DNA of 64,000 bases, taken from assembly GCA_963579025.1 (NCBI GenBank), contig CAUZFZ010000003.1, forward strand, positions 77,910-141,909. Reading direction: 5' to 3'. The stretch is from CAUZFZ01 sp963579025 (lineage in GTDB: Bacteria > Planctomycetota > Planctomycetia > Planctomycetales > Planctomycetaceae). Position 1 is the stretch's first letter. Each line of letters starts with the position of its first letter. Positions 9,277 to 18,331 of the stretch are shown here, piece by piece. A model generated the notes under the pieces. The model was not told where the DNA came from and did not search any database. It saw nothing but the letters and a program-made list of their open reading frames with translations. Position numbers and translations under genes: made by a program.

Positions 9277-10791
9277 ATGAGAAGCACGACCGTCATTGCA
9301 GCGTTCACGATCGGCCTGTCGACGCTGGCTGTGCAGTTGCAGGCTGCAGACAAGCCCGCAAAGCGACCCAACATCCTGTTCATCATTGCGGACGATCAAT
9401 CACCATTTGACCTGAAGATATACGATCCGAAATCTCCGCTGGAGACACCAGTAATCAACCGTCTGGCGTCGGAGGGTATGGTGTTCGACGGGGCCTACCA
9501 CATGGGTTCGTGGTCTGGTGCCGTGTGTACTCCGTCCCGTCATATGGTGATGAGTGGCCGGACCGTGTGGCATCTGCCGGCCGGCCGTCGCCGGAAAGGT
9601 CGCCCGAAACCGCCGACCAATCCACTGTGTCCAGCCGACCTTGCCGACCACACAATGGCCGCTGTGTTTAATCGTGCCGGGTATGACACGATGCGTACCT
9701 GCAAGCGGGGAAACAGCTACGAAGGCGCCAATGCGCAGTTCACAGTCAGGCATGATGCCACCAAACGTGGAGGCACTGCCGAGACAGGCAGTGCGTGGCA
9801 TGGTGAGCAGGTGCTCAACTACCTCGACGACCGTGAAGCCACTAAGGACACCGATCCGTTTCTGATCTACTTTGGTTTTTCGCATCCGCACGATACGCGA
9901 GATGGTACTCCCGAACTGCTGAAGAAGTACGGCGCCGTCAATCACACCGACCCGAAGGTGCTGCCGCCGGCAAACCCGGACGCGCCCCTGTTGCCTGTCA
10001 ATTATCTGCCCGCTCACCCATTCCATCACGGCCATCCGAATCTGCGCGATGAGGTCAGCGTGAAAGGGGTCTGGAAGAAACGTGATGAAGTCACCATCCG
10101 TAACGAACTGGGTCGCGAATTCGCCTGCGGCGAGAACATCGATATCCAGATTGGCCGCGTTCTGAAGAAGCTCGAAGCGATGGGCGAACTGGACAACACC
10201 TACATCTTCTACACCGCCGACCATGGCATGGCGATCGGGCGTCACGGGTTGCAGGGCAAGCAGAATCTGTACCAGCACACATGGCGTGTGCCGTTCGTCG
10301 TGAAAGGCCCGGGCATCGCCGCCGGCTCGCGAGCACTGGGCAATATCTATCTGCTCGATGTTCTGAGCACGATGTGTGACCTGACCGGGGTCAAGGCTCC
10401 CGAGTCATCCGAGGGAACCAGCTTCAAGCCCGTGCTCGAACAGAAACAGAAGCAGGTGCGTGACGTCCTGTATGGTGTGTATTGCGGGGGGACCAAACCC
10501 GGCATGCGATGTGTCAAGCAGGGAGACTGGAAGCTGATCAAGTACGACGTGCTGGACGGCGAGGTGCGCGAAACTCAGCTCTTCAATCTGGCCGAGAACC
10601 CGAACGAGTTTCTGCGGCAACATCACGACGCAAAGGTCGCAGCACTCACAGGCAGCACGCCAGAGAAGAATCAGGTCAATCTTGCAGACGACCCGCGCTA
10701 CGCAGACAAGCGTCGCGAAATGGAATCCCTGCTGCTGGCCGAAATGAAACGGCTCAACGACCCCCACCGAATGTGGGACCAGCCAGAGTGA
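9277..10791 (+). CDS. sulfatase (type I, formylglycine-dependent)
   Basis: A 504-residue exported sulfatase. A signal peptide (residues 1 to about 23, ending LQAA) is followed by the metal-binding start NILFIIADDQS (Asp39-Asp40) and the sulfatase signature CTPSR, with Cys84 expected to be converted to formylglycine. Further metal ligands lie in FYTADHGMAIGRHG. The C-terminal subdomain has the usual GDWKLIKYD strand. Planctomycetes carry dozens of such enzymes to desulfate algal polysaccharides; the substrate is not evident. GGAG lies upstream of the ATG. Formylglycine formation needs a separate FGE or anSME enzyme not seen here. Confidence 0.95.
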   Translation: MRSTTVIAAFTIGLSTLAVQLQAADKPAKRPNILFIIADDQSPFDLKIYDPKSPLETPVINRLASEGMVFDGAYHMGSWSGAVCTPSRHMVMSGRTVWHLPAGRRRKGRPKPPTNPLCPADLADHTMAAVFNRAGYDTMRTCKRGNSYEGANAQFTVRHDATKRGGTAETGSAWHGEQVLNYLDDREATKDTDPFLIYFGFSHPHDTRDGTPELLKKYGAVNHTDPKVLPPANPDAPLLPVNYLPAHPFHHGHPNLRDEVSVKGVWKKRDEVTIRNELGREFACGENIDIQIGRVLKKLEAMGELDNTYIFYTADHGMAIGRHGLQGKQNLYQHTWRVPFVVKGPGIAAGSRALGNIYLLDVLSTMCDLTGVKAPESSEGTSFKPVLEQKQKQVRDVLYGVYCGGTKPGMRCVKQGDWKLIKYDVLDGEVRETQLFNLAENPNEFLRQHHDAKVAALTGSTPEKNQVNLADDPRYADKRREMESLLLAEMKRLNDPHRMWDQPE

Positions 10792-10801
10792 GCCGTCGCC
10801 C

Positions 10802-10841
10802 GATTTCTCCGAAATCGGGATCTGCGGATTTCGGAGAAATC
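10802..10841. repeat. inverted repeat between convergent genes
   Basis: Perfect 15-bp arms GATTTCTCCGAAATC (10802-10816) and GATTTCGGAGAAATC (10827-10841) with a 10-nt loop, between the 3' ends of the sulfatase and a glycosyltransferase. Each arm is itself nearly palindromic. It could serve as a terminator for both genes but lacks a T run, so a REP-like repeat is the better reading. Confidence 0.7.
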
Positions 10842-10861
10842 CGCCTACAGCTCTGCGACGC

Positions 10862-11956
10862 TCACGTGGGCGTAGGCTCTGTCGCGCGAGCGAGAACAGC
10901 TTCGTACTCATTGGTCGTTGCGGTGACCATTTGTCGGACGTCGAACGCTTCGAGCACGCGGCGATTTGCGGCGGTCCCGATGGCTCGAGCGCGGATCGGG
11001 TCGGTGAGCAGTTCTGTGATGCGATTGGCCAGACGCTCACTGTCTGAATGCGGGACCGTCAGACCTGTTTCTCCATCCGTCAGAATGCAACTGACTCCGC
11101 CAACTTCCGAAGCAATCACCGGCCGGCCCAGGGCCATGGCCTCCAGCATCACAGTGCCTAGTCCCTGGAGCACTGATGGCAGGCAGAAGATGTCCATCGC
11201 CCGCAACGTGGCGCCGAAGTCCAGCAGATTTGGCACGAAGGTGACCTTGTGGACGAGATCGAGGTCGCGGGCCAGCGCGCGAAGTCGATGTTCTTCAGGT
11301 CCGGATCCGGCGATCAGAAACTCGACGTCGTGACCGGCAGCGAGCACCTGACGGGCTGCTTCCAGAAAAAACGGCAGTCCCTTCGACGACTCGAGCGGAC
11401 CGGCTGTTCCCACAACGGGAACTCGTCGACCGTTGAGCAGGCTGACGTTGTCGACCTGTTCGGATACCTCAACTCCACTGTGAATGACCGCTACCTGATC
11501 GTCGGCCACAGCTCCGCGTTCGATCAGGTCGTCGCGCACTGATTCACTGACTGCGATCACTCGAGAAAACAGGCTGCGATCGACTGGCAGGCGGCCGCGT
11601 CCCGGAATGTAGTCGTGGATCGTCAGCAGCATGGGAATTTCGAGACGGCGAGCCAGTGCTGATCCGAAAGGAGCCGCGTGACGCGATTGGACATGCACCA
11701 GACAAGGCTTTAATGCACGCAGATCGCTGGCGACGAATCGCGTGATCAGATGCTGGAGCAGTCGCGCATCGAGCAGGTCGTACTCGCGGATTTGAAGCTT
11801 GCCTGCAGATTCGGGAACCTGGCTGGCGTCGGGACAGACGATCAACGGATTGAATCCGCAATCCTGTAATCCTCGGGCGAGACGCAGCGTGTAGGCGCTT
11901 GACCCGCGCACCTGAAAGCTGCCTGCCACGAGAATAACTGTTTGCTGCTCGCCCAT
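10862..11956 (-). CDS. GT-B glycosyltransferase, GT4 family
   Basis: A 364-residue protein with both Rossmann-like domains of GT4 enzymes. N-terminal: VILVAGSFQVRGSSAYTLRLARGL and HVQSRHAAPFGSALAR. C-terminal: VPVVGTAGPLESSKGLPFFLEA, then FLIAGSGPEEHRLRALA and the donor motif LGTVMLEAMALGRPVIASEVGG. The retaining E-x7-E is partly altered, with Gly-Thr at the first position. AGGACGGGCAG before the ATG is a good ribosome binding site. Probably cytoplasmic, acting in exopolysaccharide or lipid glycosylation. Donor and acceptor are unknown. Confidence 0.9.
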   Translation of the reverse strand: MGEQQTVILVAGSFQVRGSSAYTLRLARGLQDCGFNPLIVCPDASQVPESAGKLQIREYDLLDARLLQHLITRFVASDLRALKPCLVHVQSRHAAPFGSALARRLEIPMLLTIHDYIPGRGRLPVDRSLFSRVIAVSESVRDDLIERGAVADDQVAVIHSGVEVSEQVDNVSLLNGRRVPVVGTAGPLESSKGLPFFLEAARQVLAAGHDVEFLIAGSGPEEHRLRALARDLDLVHKVTFVPNLLDFGATLRAMDIFCLPSVLQGLGTVMLEAMALGRPVIASEVGGVSCILTDGETGLTVPHSDSERLANRITELLTDPIRARAIGTAANRRVLEAFDVRQMVTATTNEYEAVLARATEPTPT

Positions 11957-12078
11957 TCTGCCCGTCCTGCCACGTAATTCAGGAACGCACCTGCATTCGA
12001 AGCCACTCTACCCCTCATCGGGCCCGCTGGCGACGCTGCCTGGGCATTACTACCATCGAGGATTGCCTTGGACTGGAA

Positions 12079-13545
12079 GTGAAATGCCTACCGAGAACCG
12101 AGATGTCGCAATCTGCAGTTACATTGACAGGCTGGCGAACCGCATTGGGGCTGATCCTGATGGCGTCGACCGCTGCACGACTGGTTGCAGCTCCGTGGCC
12201 GCAGTTTCGAGGTCCGAACGCCAGCGGTGTCGCCCGCGAAAGCCTGCCGTTGCCGGATGCGATCGGTCCGGGAACGAACGAAAAGTGGGTCGTGGAAATA
12301 CCGCCGGGTGTGTCGTCACCGGTCATTTTCGGAGACCGTGTTTTTCTGACAGGTCTGCGAGGAACTGACACGCTGATCACGTTCGCGCTCGACACGAAGG
12401 ACGGGTCGATCGTGTGGGAGGCAGAAGCGCCGGTCCATTCGCTGGAAAAGACGGACAAACGTCCCAAAGGTCGACTCGCAACTTCGACGTGTGCCACCGA
12501 CGGCCAGCACGTCGTCAGTTTCTTCGGGTCCAGCGGGCTGCTGTGTTACGACAGAAACGGCAAGCAGTTGTGGTATGAGAAAATGGGACCGTTCGACAAC
12601 AGCCGTGGTGGCGTGTCTTCGCCATTGCTGGCTGATGGGACTGTCGTGCTGCTGGAAGACCATAACCAGAAGTCGTTTCTGGCCGCATTTGATATCGCGA
12701 CGGGTGAATCCCGCTGGCGAGCGGACCGGTCTGTGTTTAACCGCAGCCACTGTTCGCCGATGCTGTGGTCCACCGACAATCATGACTACGTCATCGCGGT
12801 TGGTTCAGGACTGGTAACGGGCTACGACCTGCAGACGGGACTCGCCGACTGGTTCGTGCATGGGACATCCAGCGTCGCGAACATCACCCCTGTAAGTGGG
12901 GCCGGCCACCTGTTTGTTGCGACCGCGAATCCCGGTCCGCAACGAGGCGGACAGCTTAGCTTTGAGCAGCTTGTCGAACGCGACGACACTGACAGCTCCG
13001 GCCGACTGGAACTCGACGAACTTCCCACCGGGTTTCTGCATGAGGCATTCCCTCTGTTTGATGCGAACGAAGACAGCGAGCTATCGAAGTCCGAGTATCA
13101 GGCCGTGCAGCAGAAACTGAGTACCTGTCGCAACGGGATGCTCGCGATTCGGGCCGGTGGTGACACTTTCGAGCGAACAGAAACCGGCATCGCCTGGCAC
13201 GCAACGAAGGGCATCCCGCGAACGTCCGGGCCGATTTTCGACAACGGCATCCTGTTCATGCAGGCTAAAGGCGGCGTGTTTCAGACACTCGATGCGGGGA
13301 CAGGAAAAAGTCTTAAGATGGCTCGCGTTCCGATGAGCGGGCAGATCTTTAGTGCGCCCGCTCTGGGTGACGGCAAGGTGTACGCATTAAGTGATCGCGG
13401 CGAATGCGTTGTCGTTTCGGCGAAGGCCGAGTGGGAATTGTTGTCCAGTTCCGAGTTCGGTGAGCCAACGTATCCGTCGCCCGCGATCGCAGATGGCCGC
13501 GTCTACGTGCGTACGGAATCCAAACTGTACTGCTTCGGAAAGTAG
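12079..13545 (+). CDS. exported PQQ-like beta-propeller protein with EF-hand insert
   Basis: A 488-residue secreted protein. A signal peptide (about residues 15-38) leads into PWPQFRGPNASGVA, the standard opening of planctomycete PQQ-repeat (outer membrane assembly-type) propellers. Repeats such as VLLEDHNQKSFLAAFDIATGE and FQTLDAGTGKSLKM follow. Inserted between blades are two EF-hand calcium loops (ERDDTDSSGRLELDELP and FDANEDSELSKSEY). It is probably a structural or binding propeller rather than a dehydrogenase, since no quinoprotein catalytic residues are recognised. The start at 12079 has GGAAG just upstream; 12103 is an alternative. Confidence 0.88.
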   Translation: MKCLPRTEMSQSAVTLTGWRTALGLILMASTAARLVAAPWPQFRGPNASGVARESLPLPDAIGPGTNEKWVVEIPPGVSSPVIFGDRVFLTGLRGTDTLITFALDTKDGSIVWEAEAPVHSLEKTDKRPKGRLATSTCATDGQHVVSFFGSSGLLCYDRNGKQLWYEKMGPFDNSRGGVSSPLLADGTVVLLEDHNQKSFLAAFDIATGESRWRADRSVFNRSHCSPMLWSTDNHDYVIAVGSGLVTGYDLQTGLADWFVHGTSSVANITPVSGAGHLFVATANPGPQRGGQLSFEQLVERDDTDSSGRLELDELPTGFLHEAFPLFDANEDSELSKSEYQAVQQKLSTCRNGMLAIRAGGDTFERTETGIAWHATKGIPRTSGPIFDNGILFMQAKGGVFQTLDAGTGKSLKMARVPMSGQIFSAPALGDGKVYALSDRGECVVVSAKAEWELLSSSEFGEPTYPSPAIADGRVYVRTESKLYCFGK

Positions 13546-13575
13546 TGCCCCTTCAGACTTCAGCATCGGCGTTGC

Positions 13576-13646
13576 GTGGCTGGGGTCGAGCGAAGCGAGC
13601 CCCCAGACGTGTTTACTGGGGGCTCGCTTCGCTCGACCCCAGCCAC
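13576..13646. repeat. 31-bp perfect inverted repeat (family shared with 18235-18309)
   Basis: Arms 13576-13606 and 13616-13646 are perfect reverse complements around a 9-nt loop. The core is GGGGTCGAGCGAAGCGAG followed by CCCCCAG. A diverged second copy lies at 18235-18309. It sits between the PQQ-propeller gene and metX. Two copies in one window mark it as a dispersed REP-type element. Confidence 0.9.
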
Positions 13647-13702
13647 CCGGAGATACAAGTGGTGATAATGCAGCAACCAGGCAGCTTCAACATTGAGACC
13701 TG

Positions 13703-14887
13703 ATGACAGACGAAGAACAGAACTATCAACCGGGGCCCGATTCCGTCGGCCTCGTCGAGACTCAATACGCCACGCTGTTCGAGGCTCCCGATGCGTTGCA
13801 GCTTGAGAGTGGTGGGGAGCTTGGTCCCGTCACTGTCGCTTACGAAACGTACGGCGAATTGTCGCCGGACAGAGACAACGCGATTTTTGTCTGCCATGCG
13901 CTGACTGGTGACGCGCACGTGGCTGGATGGAACACGGAAGAAGACAGCAAACCCGGCTGGTGGGAAGACTTCATCGGGCCGGGCAAAGGGCTCGATACGA
14001 ATCGCTATTTCGTGATCTGTGCCAATGTCCTGAGCGGCTGCAAAGGTACGACCGGGCCGATGAACATCGATCCGGCAACCGGTAAGCCGTTTGGCCTCAA
14101 TTTCCCGTTCATCACGGTGGGTGACATTGTCCAGGTCCATTCAGCTCTGACACGCCACCTTGGGATTGACCGACTGCTGGCGGTCATTGGTGGCAGCCTG
14201 GGCGGCATGCAGGTCCTGGAATGGTCCGTACGATTCCCCGACCAGGTGCATGCGGTCATCTGCCTGGCGTCGGCCGCGAAGCTGTCGGCTCAGGGAATCG
14301 CCTTCAATGTTGTCGGACGTCGAGCCATCTTCACCGACCCGCAGTTCTACGGCGGGGCGTACTACGATCACGAAGAAGGACCGCGTTACGGCCTGGCGCT
14401 GGCGCGCATGCTGGCGCACATCACATACCTGTCGGAGGTCTCGATCGAGGAGAAGTTCGGCCGTCGACTGCAGCATGGCGACCAGCCGAGGTTCGACCTC
14501 GTCGAGGAAACCGAGTTTCAGATCGGCAGTTACCTGCATTACCAGGGCAAGCGTTTCATTGAGCGGTTTGACGCCAACAGCTACGTCTGTCTGACTCACG
14601 TGATGGACTACTTCGACCTGGCGGTGGCGTACGGTTCCCTGCAGCAGGCCCTTGACCGGACAAAGGCCCGCTTCCTGATCACGTCGTATACCAGCGACTG
14701 GCTGTTCCAGACGGCGCAGAGCCAGGAGATCGTCGCTGCTCTAATCAAAGCCGGCCGCAATGTGTCCTTCGTGGAACTGGACAGTTCGAAGGGACACGAC
14801 GCGTTTCTGCTGGAGATCGAGCCGCTGGAGCAGTTGATCCGACCGTTTCTCGATCAGACACAGCGCCGCGCGCGGATCGGGTCGTAG
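13703..14887 (+). CDS. metX: homoserine O-acyltransferase (MetX)
   Basis: A 394-residue alpha/beta-hydrolase of the MetX family, which acylates L-homoserine with acetyl-CoA (or succinyl-CoA in some lineages) in methionine synthesis. The nucleophile elbow is VIGGSLGGMQ with Ser165; the catalytic Asp lies in SYTSDWLF and the His in SSKGHDAFLLE. NIFVCHALTGDAHV-like sequence near residue 60-73 and NVLSGCKGTTGP form the acyl-CoA and homoserine pockets. Length is normal. No metY or metW is adjacent. The acyl donor cannot be fixed by eye. Cytoplasmic. Confidence 0.94.
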   Translation: MTDEEQNYQPGPDSVGLVETQYATLFEAPDALQLESGGELGPVTVAYETYGELSPDRDNAIFVCHALTGDAHVAGWNTEEDSKPGWWEDFIGPGKGLDTNRYFVICANVLSGCKGTTGPMNIDPATGKPFGLNFPFITVGDIVQVHSALTRHLGIDRLLAVIGGSLGGMQVLEWSVRFPDQVHAVICLASAAKLSAQGIAFNVVGRRAIFTDPQFYGGAYYDHEEGPRYGLALARMLAHITYLSEVSIEEKFGRRLQHGDQPRFDLVEETEFQIGSYLHYQGKRFIERFDANSYVCLTHVMDYFDLAVAYGSLQQALDRTKARFLITSYTSDWLFQTAQSQEIVAALIKAGRNVSFVELDSSKGHDAFLLEIEPLEQLIRPFLDQTQRRARIGS

Positions 14888-14906
14888 TGCTCCGGCACCA
14901 GTTCGA

Positions 14907-16376
14907 CTACCGCGAGTCCAGCAGAGTGAACGGGCGGCGCGTGATTTCCTGGCCGCCGCTGCGAATGACCATGAAGTATGTCCCGGGCTGCAGCGAGCCG
15001 AACATTCCAAACGCATACGTCGCGCGCAGCGTGCGGCGTTCAACGACCTGGCCCACCTGGTCGATCACGTTGTCGTCGGCGTCATGCAGATCACAGTGGA
15101 TGTACATATCTTCGTGCGGCGGTACCAGGACGCATTGGGCAATCAGCGTATCACCGTGGCGGAATGTGTCCCGGTGATTCACCAGCGCGTCACCAAGCAT
15201 CTGGGAGCCGATGTCGAATGAGAGGAACTTGTCCGACTCGCGAATGCGAGGCGACAACTGCAGTTTCGTCTCGACTTCGATCGGGTCCAGTTCGACCAGT
15301 TGATAAGCGCCTTCGGCGCGACGTGTGCCGAACGGATCAAGCTGATGCTCCAGTTCGATTCCGCTAAAGACTGTGATCAAGGAGACGGCGGCGAAGATCG
15401 AGCCCGCCTGCCTTGGGGTAATCGCGGGCACCAGCATTGGAATCTGTCGTGCGAACGATTGCAGTGATCCGGCCAGTCGATTCCCTCGCTGCGACAACCG
15501 CTGCACGAAGCCGCGCAATCGTTCAATGTCACGTTCTTCGATGAACGCCAGATAGATGCAACAGCAGACCGCCGGAAAGATGTATAGCCCCAGCAGGAGC
15601 GTTGTGCCCAGATGGAACGTGACACCGCCGGAGATCATCAGGATTCGCCCCCAGCCCTTCCAGCAGGTGAACAGGAACAGCACCTCCCACACAATCGTGA
15701 CGTAGGCTGAGACGACCAGGACACCGGGATAGAACGAGATGTACTCACCAAAGGGATTGGCGTAATTCACGTTGGTGATCATCCACTGCCGCATCTGGTC
15801 GCCACTGAAGAACGCGGGTGTGTGCATTTTGGTGAACGCCGCGCCGATGTAGACGAGTCCCACCATGATCTGCATCAACCGACGTGGCCATGCGGGAAAG
15901 GCGCGCGGGAGTGATGTACCAGGCGGTGCGGCGCGACGTTTCAGGACACTGTCGATCGACCAGATTTTTCCACAGTTGGAAAGCGACAGAAGAAACAGTC
16001 CGTGTGACGCGATGACCGAATACTTCGTCAGCGTGCCCAGGCAGTCGAGCAGATTGAGCCAGACGTAAAGCACGGTGGCAATGACGAGTGATAACCGCGT
16101 ACACCAGCCGAGGCTTGACGTGATCAGCGTCAGCACCAGCAATGTTGTCATGGCCACGGCCATCGTCCCGTTTGGCACGGGTACCATGTCTGGAATGCCA
16201 TAGTTGATGGCCAGCGGTGCGGCGGCTCCGTCGGACGAAAAGAGCTCGCGGGCGTGGAACCAGCGAGGCACCATGACCAGCAGCAGAACCAGTGGCAGGA
16301 CGATTCGTGCCAGGGCCAGCCCGCAAGGGACTTCTTCGGCAAAGAAGAAGCGTTCCATCGATTTCGCTGACTTCAT
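14907..16376 (-). CDS. HTTM-domain (gamma-carboxylase-like) membrane protein
   Basis: A 489-residue membrane protein of the horizontally transferred transmembrane (HTTM) family related to vitamin K-dependent gamma-glutamyl carboxylase. It has several membrane helices in the N-terminal two-thirds (GLALARIVLPLVLLLVM, LLVLTLITSSLGWC, LMQIMVGLVYIGAAFTKMH), then a soluble C-terminal domain of beta character. The KMHTPAFFSGDQMRQWM stretch is typical of the family. The ATG at 16376 has GGAG 6 nt upstream. It follows the 219-residue gene after 31 bp in one operon. Its reaction in bacteria is unknown. Confidence 0.82.
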   Translation of the reverse strand: MKSAKSMERFFFAEEVPCGLALARIVLPLVLLLVMVPRWFHARELFSSDGAAAPLAINYGIPDMVPVPNGTMAVAMTTLLVLTLITSSLGWCTRLSLVIATVLYVWLNLLDCLGTLTKYSVIASHGLFLLSLSNCGKIWSIDSVLKRRAAPPGTSLPRAFPAWPRRLMQIMVGLVYIGAAFTKMHTPAFFSGDQMRQWMITNVNYANPFGEYISFYPGVLVVSAYVTIVWEVLFLFTCWKGWGRILMISGGVTFHLGTTLLLGLYIFPAVCCCIYLAFIEERDIERLRGFVQRLSQRGNRLAGSLQSFARQIPMLVPAITPRQAGSIFAAVSLITVFSGIELEHQLDPFGTRRAEGAYQLVELDPIEVETKLQLSPRIRESDKFLSFDIGSQMLGDALVNHRDTFRHGDTLIAQCVLVPPHEDMYIHCDLHDADDNVIDQVGQVVERRTLRATYAFGMFGSLQPGTYFMVIRSGGQEITRRPFTLLDSR

Positions 16377-16407
16377 GGGAGACTCCGTTCTCACCAGATC
16401 GTTCGAG

Positions 16408-17067
16408 TCACTGCGCCGTTGCCGACAGAACAGTCGTCTGCATCTGTGGCAGGCCGACTGTTCCAGGGTCACGAGCCGCCAGGGCGGACGGCATCTGCCA
16501 TGCCGGCTGCTCCTGTCGTGCGGCGGCCCACAGTCGCGGGTTGTCGTTGACAGCCTGTTGTGTCTGCCACGCGAACCAATTGGGATTGCGACGAATCTCG
16601 CGTCCGTTGCCCGCCAGCACCTGTCGCAAATGGAAATACGAATAGGGCTGTTTCGGTTCGGGATAGCGTCGATTCCACAGGTCGTCCGGCAGATTGAATT
16701 TCTTGGCCCAGGCTTCTTCGACCACGTAGATCTGCTGTATCGGTTCGTGCTGCGTGTACCTCAGCGTGTTCAGCGCCATGTCCGCCGTGTGGTTCGCGAA
16801 CGGGTCGTAGTGCTGACGCCCGAGGTCCCCGAACGGTGTGAACTCGCCCCAGGGCGCTGGCGAAAGCTGGTAGAATCGACCACTTTCCCCCTGGCCGATC
16901 ACGTGTGTGCGGTTGGAAAATGCCGACCAGCCGCAAAACATGTCCCATACGATGAAGTACATCGTCGGATGCGAGTTCGGCTTGTAGTTCAGGGCGTGAG
17001 CTGCCACCCCGTAAAACATCACACTCAAATATGCGGCAATCGTGCCGGCGGCCAGCCACCGTTTCAT
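16408..17067 (-). CDS. uncharacterised membrane-anchored partner of the HTTM protein
   Basis: A 219-residue protein starting at the ATG at 17067 with GGAG 7 nt upstream. One N-terminal hydrophobic helix (AAGTIAAYLSVMFYGVAAHAL) acts as anchor or signal peptide. The rest is soluble and aromatic-rich (WDMFCGWSAFSNRTHVIGQG, FYQLSPAPWGEF). I do not recognise a characterised family, but it looks like a protein that travels with HTTM genes: it is the first gene of the two-gene operon. The open frame extends to 17412 without protein-like sequence, so I reject the longer version. Confidence 0.7.
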   Translation of the reverse strand: MKRWLAAGTIAAYLSVMFYGVAAHALNYKPNSHPTMYFIVWDMFCGWSAFSNRTHVIGQGESGRFYQLSPAPWGEFTPFGDLGRQHYDPFANHTADMALNTLRYTQHEPIQQIYVVEEAWAKKFNLPDDLWNRRYPEPKQPYSYFHLRQVLAGNGREIRRNPNWFAWQTQQAVNDNPRLWAAARQEQPAWQMPSALAARDPGTVGLPQMQTTVLSATAQ

Positions 17068-17317
17068 GGCGTCACTCCATTGACGTCCAGACGGGAAAAT
17101 CCAAGTCGGGACTATCCGACAACCCTCAAAACCGGTCAAGGTGCGATTCAGCTCGTGTGGCCGTGGCTGCGAGTAGACTTCTTCCAAATCAGAACATGTT
17201 GCAGTTGAGTCAAGTTTCCTGCGACGCCTTCTGTTGCACATGGTCTGAGGCGCAGCCTCGGTAGACTCTGATCTTCTGGTCCAGTGGATCGAACAGGAAA
17301 ATGACCTGGAGGACGGG

Positions 17318-18202
17318 ATGGACGATTTGTCTGCCGCACACGCACCGGTTTCGGATTTCCCTGATCTCGCTCGAGGGCTGTTCGACGCCGAAGGTCTGCA
17401 ATTGAGTGACACGCAGCTCGATAACTTCCGTGAGAATGGCTACGTCACCGGCGTGCGGATCCTCTCAGATGCTCAGGTTGATCGTCTGCGTGAGGAACTG
17501 GGCGAATTATTCAACCCGGATCACAAAGGCCGTGAACTCTGGCACGAGTATCACTCAAACGAGTCGGCAGACCCCGACACAGTGCTGTTTCATGCACTTG
17601 GAGCCTGGCGTATCCGGCCCGGGTTCCATGATCTGCTGTGGCAGCCGTCGTTCACAGTGCCGGCCTCTCAACTACTCGGCGGGGCCGTCCGGTTCTGGCA
17701 CGATCAGTTGTTCTGCAAACCGGCGAAACATGGGGGAGTCGTCGCATGGCATCAGGACTATTCGTACTGGACGCGCACACAGCCGATGGCACACCTCTCC
17801 TGCTGGATCGGGCTCGACGACAGCACGCTCGACAACGGCTGTCTGCAATACGTGCCCGGCAGCCACCAGTGGGACCTGTTGCCGATCACCGGCCTGGCGG
17901 GAGACATGAATGCCATCCGCAAAGCACTCACTGACGAGCAGTGGGAGCAGTTTCAGAATCCCGTTGCGATCGAGCTGAAGGCGGGCGAAGCATCGTTTCA
18001 TCACCCGCTGCTGATTCACGGCTCGCACGAAAACCGCACGGATCGACCGAGACGCGCGACGGTGATTAACGCGATTCGCGACGGAGTCTGCTCGGCAACG
18101 AATGATGCGCTGCTGCAGGGAATCCCGGCAATTCCGGGTGGCCAGCCACTTTGCGGGCGATTTTTCCCGCTGTTGCAGTCAGTCCCGTCGGACGGACAGT
18201 GA
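17318..18202 (+). CDS. phytanoyl-CoA dioxygenase (PhyH) family protein
   Basis: A 294-residue Fe(II)/2-oxoglutarate oxygenase. The iron ligands are His145-x-Asp147 in VAWHQDYSYW and the distal His234 in LLIHGSHENRTD, with the 2-oxoglutarate Arg in the following RPRRA. The conserved FRENGYVTGVRILSDAQVDRLR opening and LDNGCLQYVPGSHQW match the PhyH family. Such enzymes hydroxylate lipids, amino acids or natural products; the substrate is unknown. Upstream is the divergent HTTM operon, and a REP-like hairpin follows the gene. Confidence 0.88.
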   Translation: MDDLSAAHAPVSDFPDLARGLFDAEGLQLSDTQLDNFRENGYVTGVRILSDAQVDRLREELGELFNPDHKGRELWHEYHSNESADPDTVLFHALGAWRIRPGFHDLLWQPSFTVPASQLLGGAVRFWHDQLFCKPAKHGGVVAWHQDYSYWTRTQPMAHLSCWIGLDDSTLDNGCLQYVPGSHQWDLLPITGLAGDMNAIRKALTDEQWEQFQNPVAIELKAGEASFHHPLLIHGSHENRTDRPRRATVINAIRDGVCSATNDALLQGIPAIPGGQPLCGRFFPLLQSVPSDGQ

Positions 18203-18234
18203 CTACTGCTGCGTCAACTTTAAATAGTGGGATC

Positions 18235-18309
<75 letters not shown>

Positions 18310-18331
18310 CAATATTCACGTTGACGAAGCA

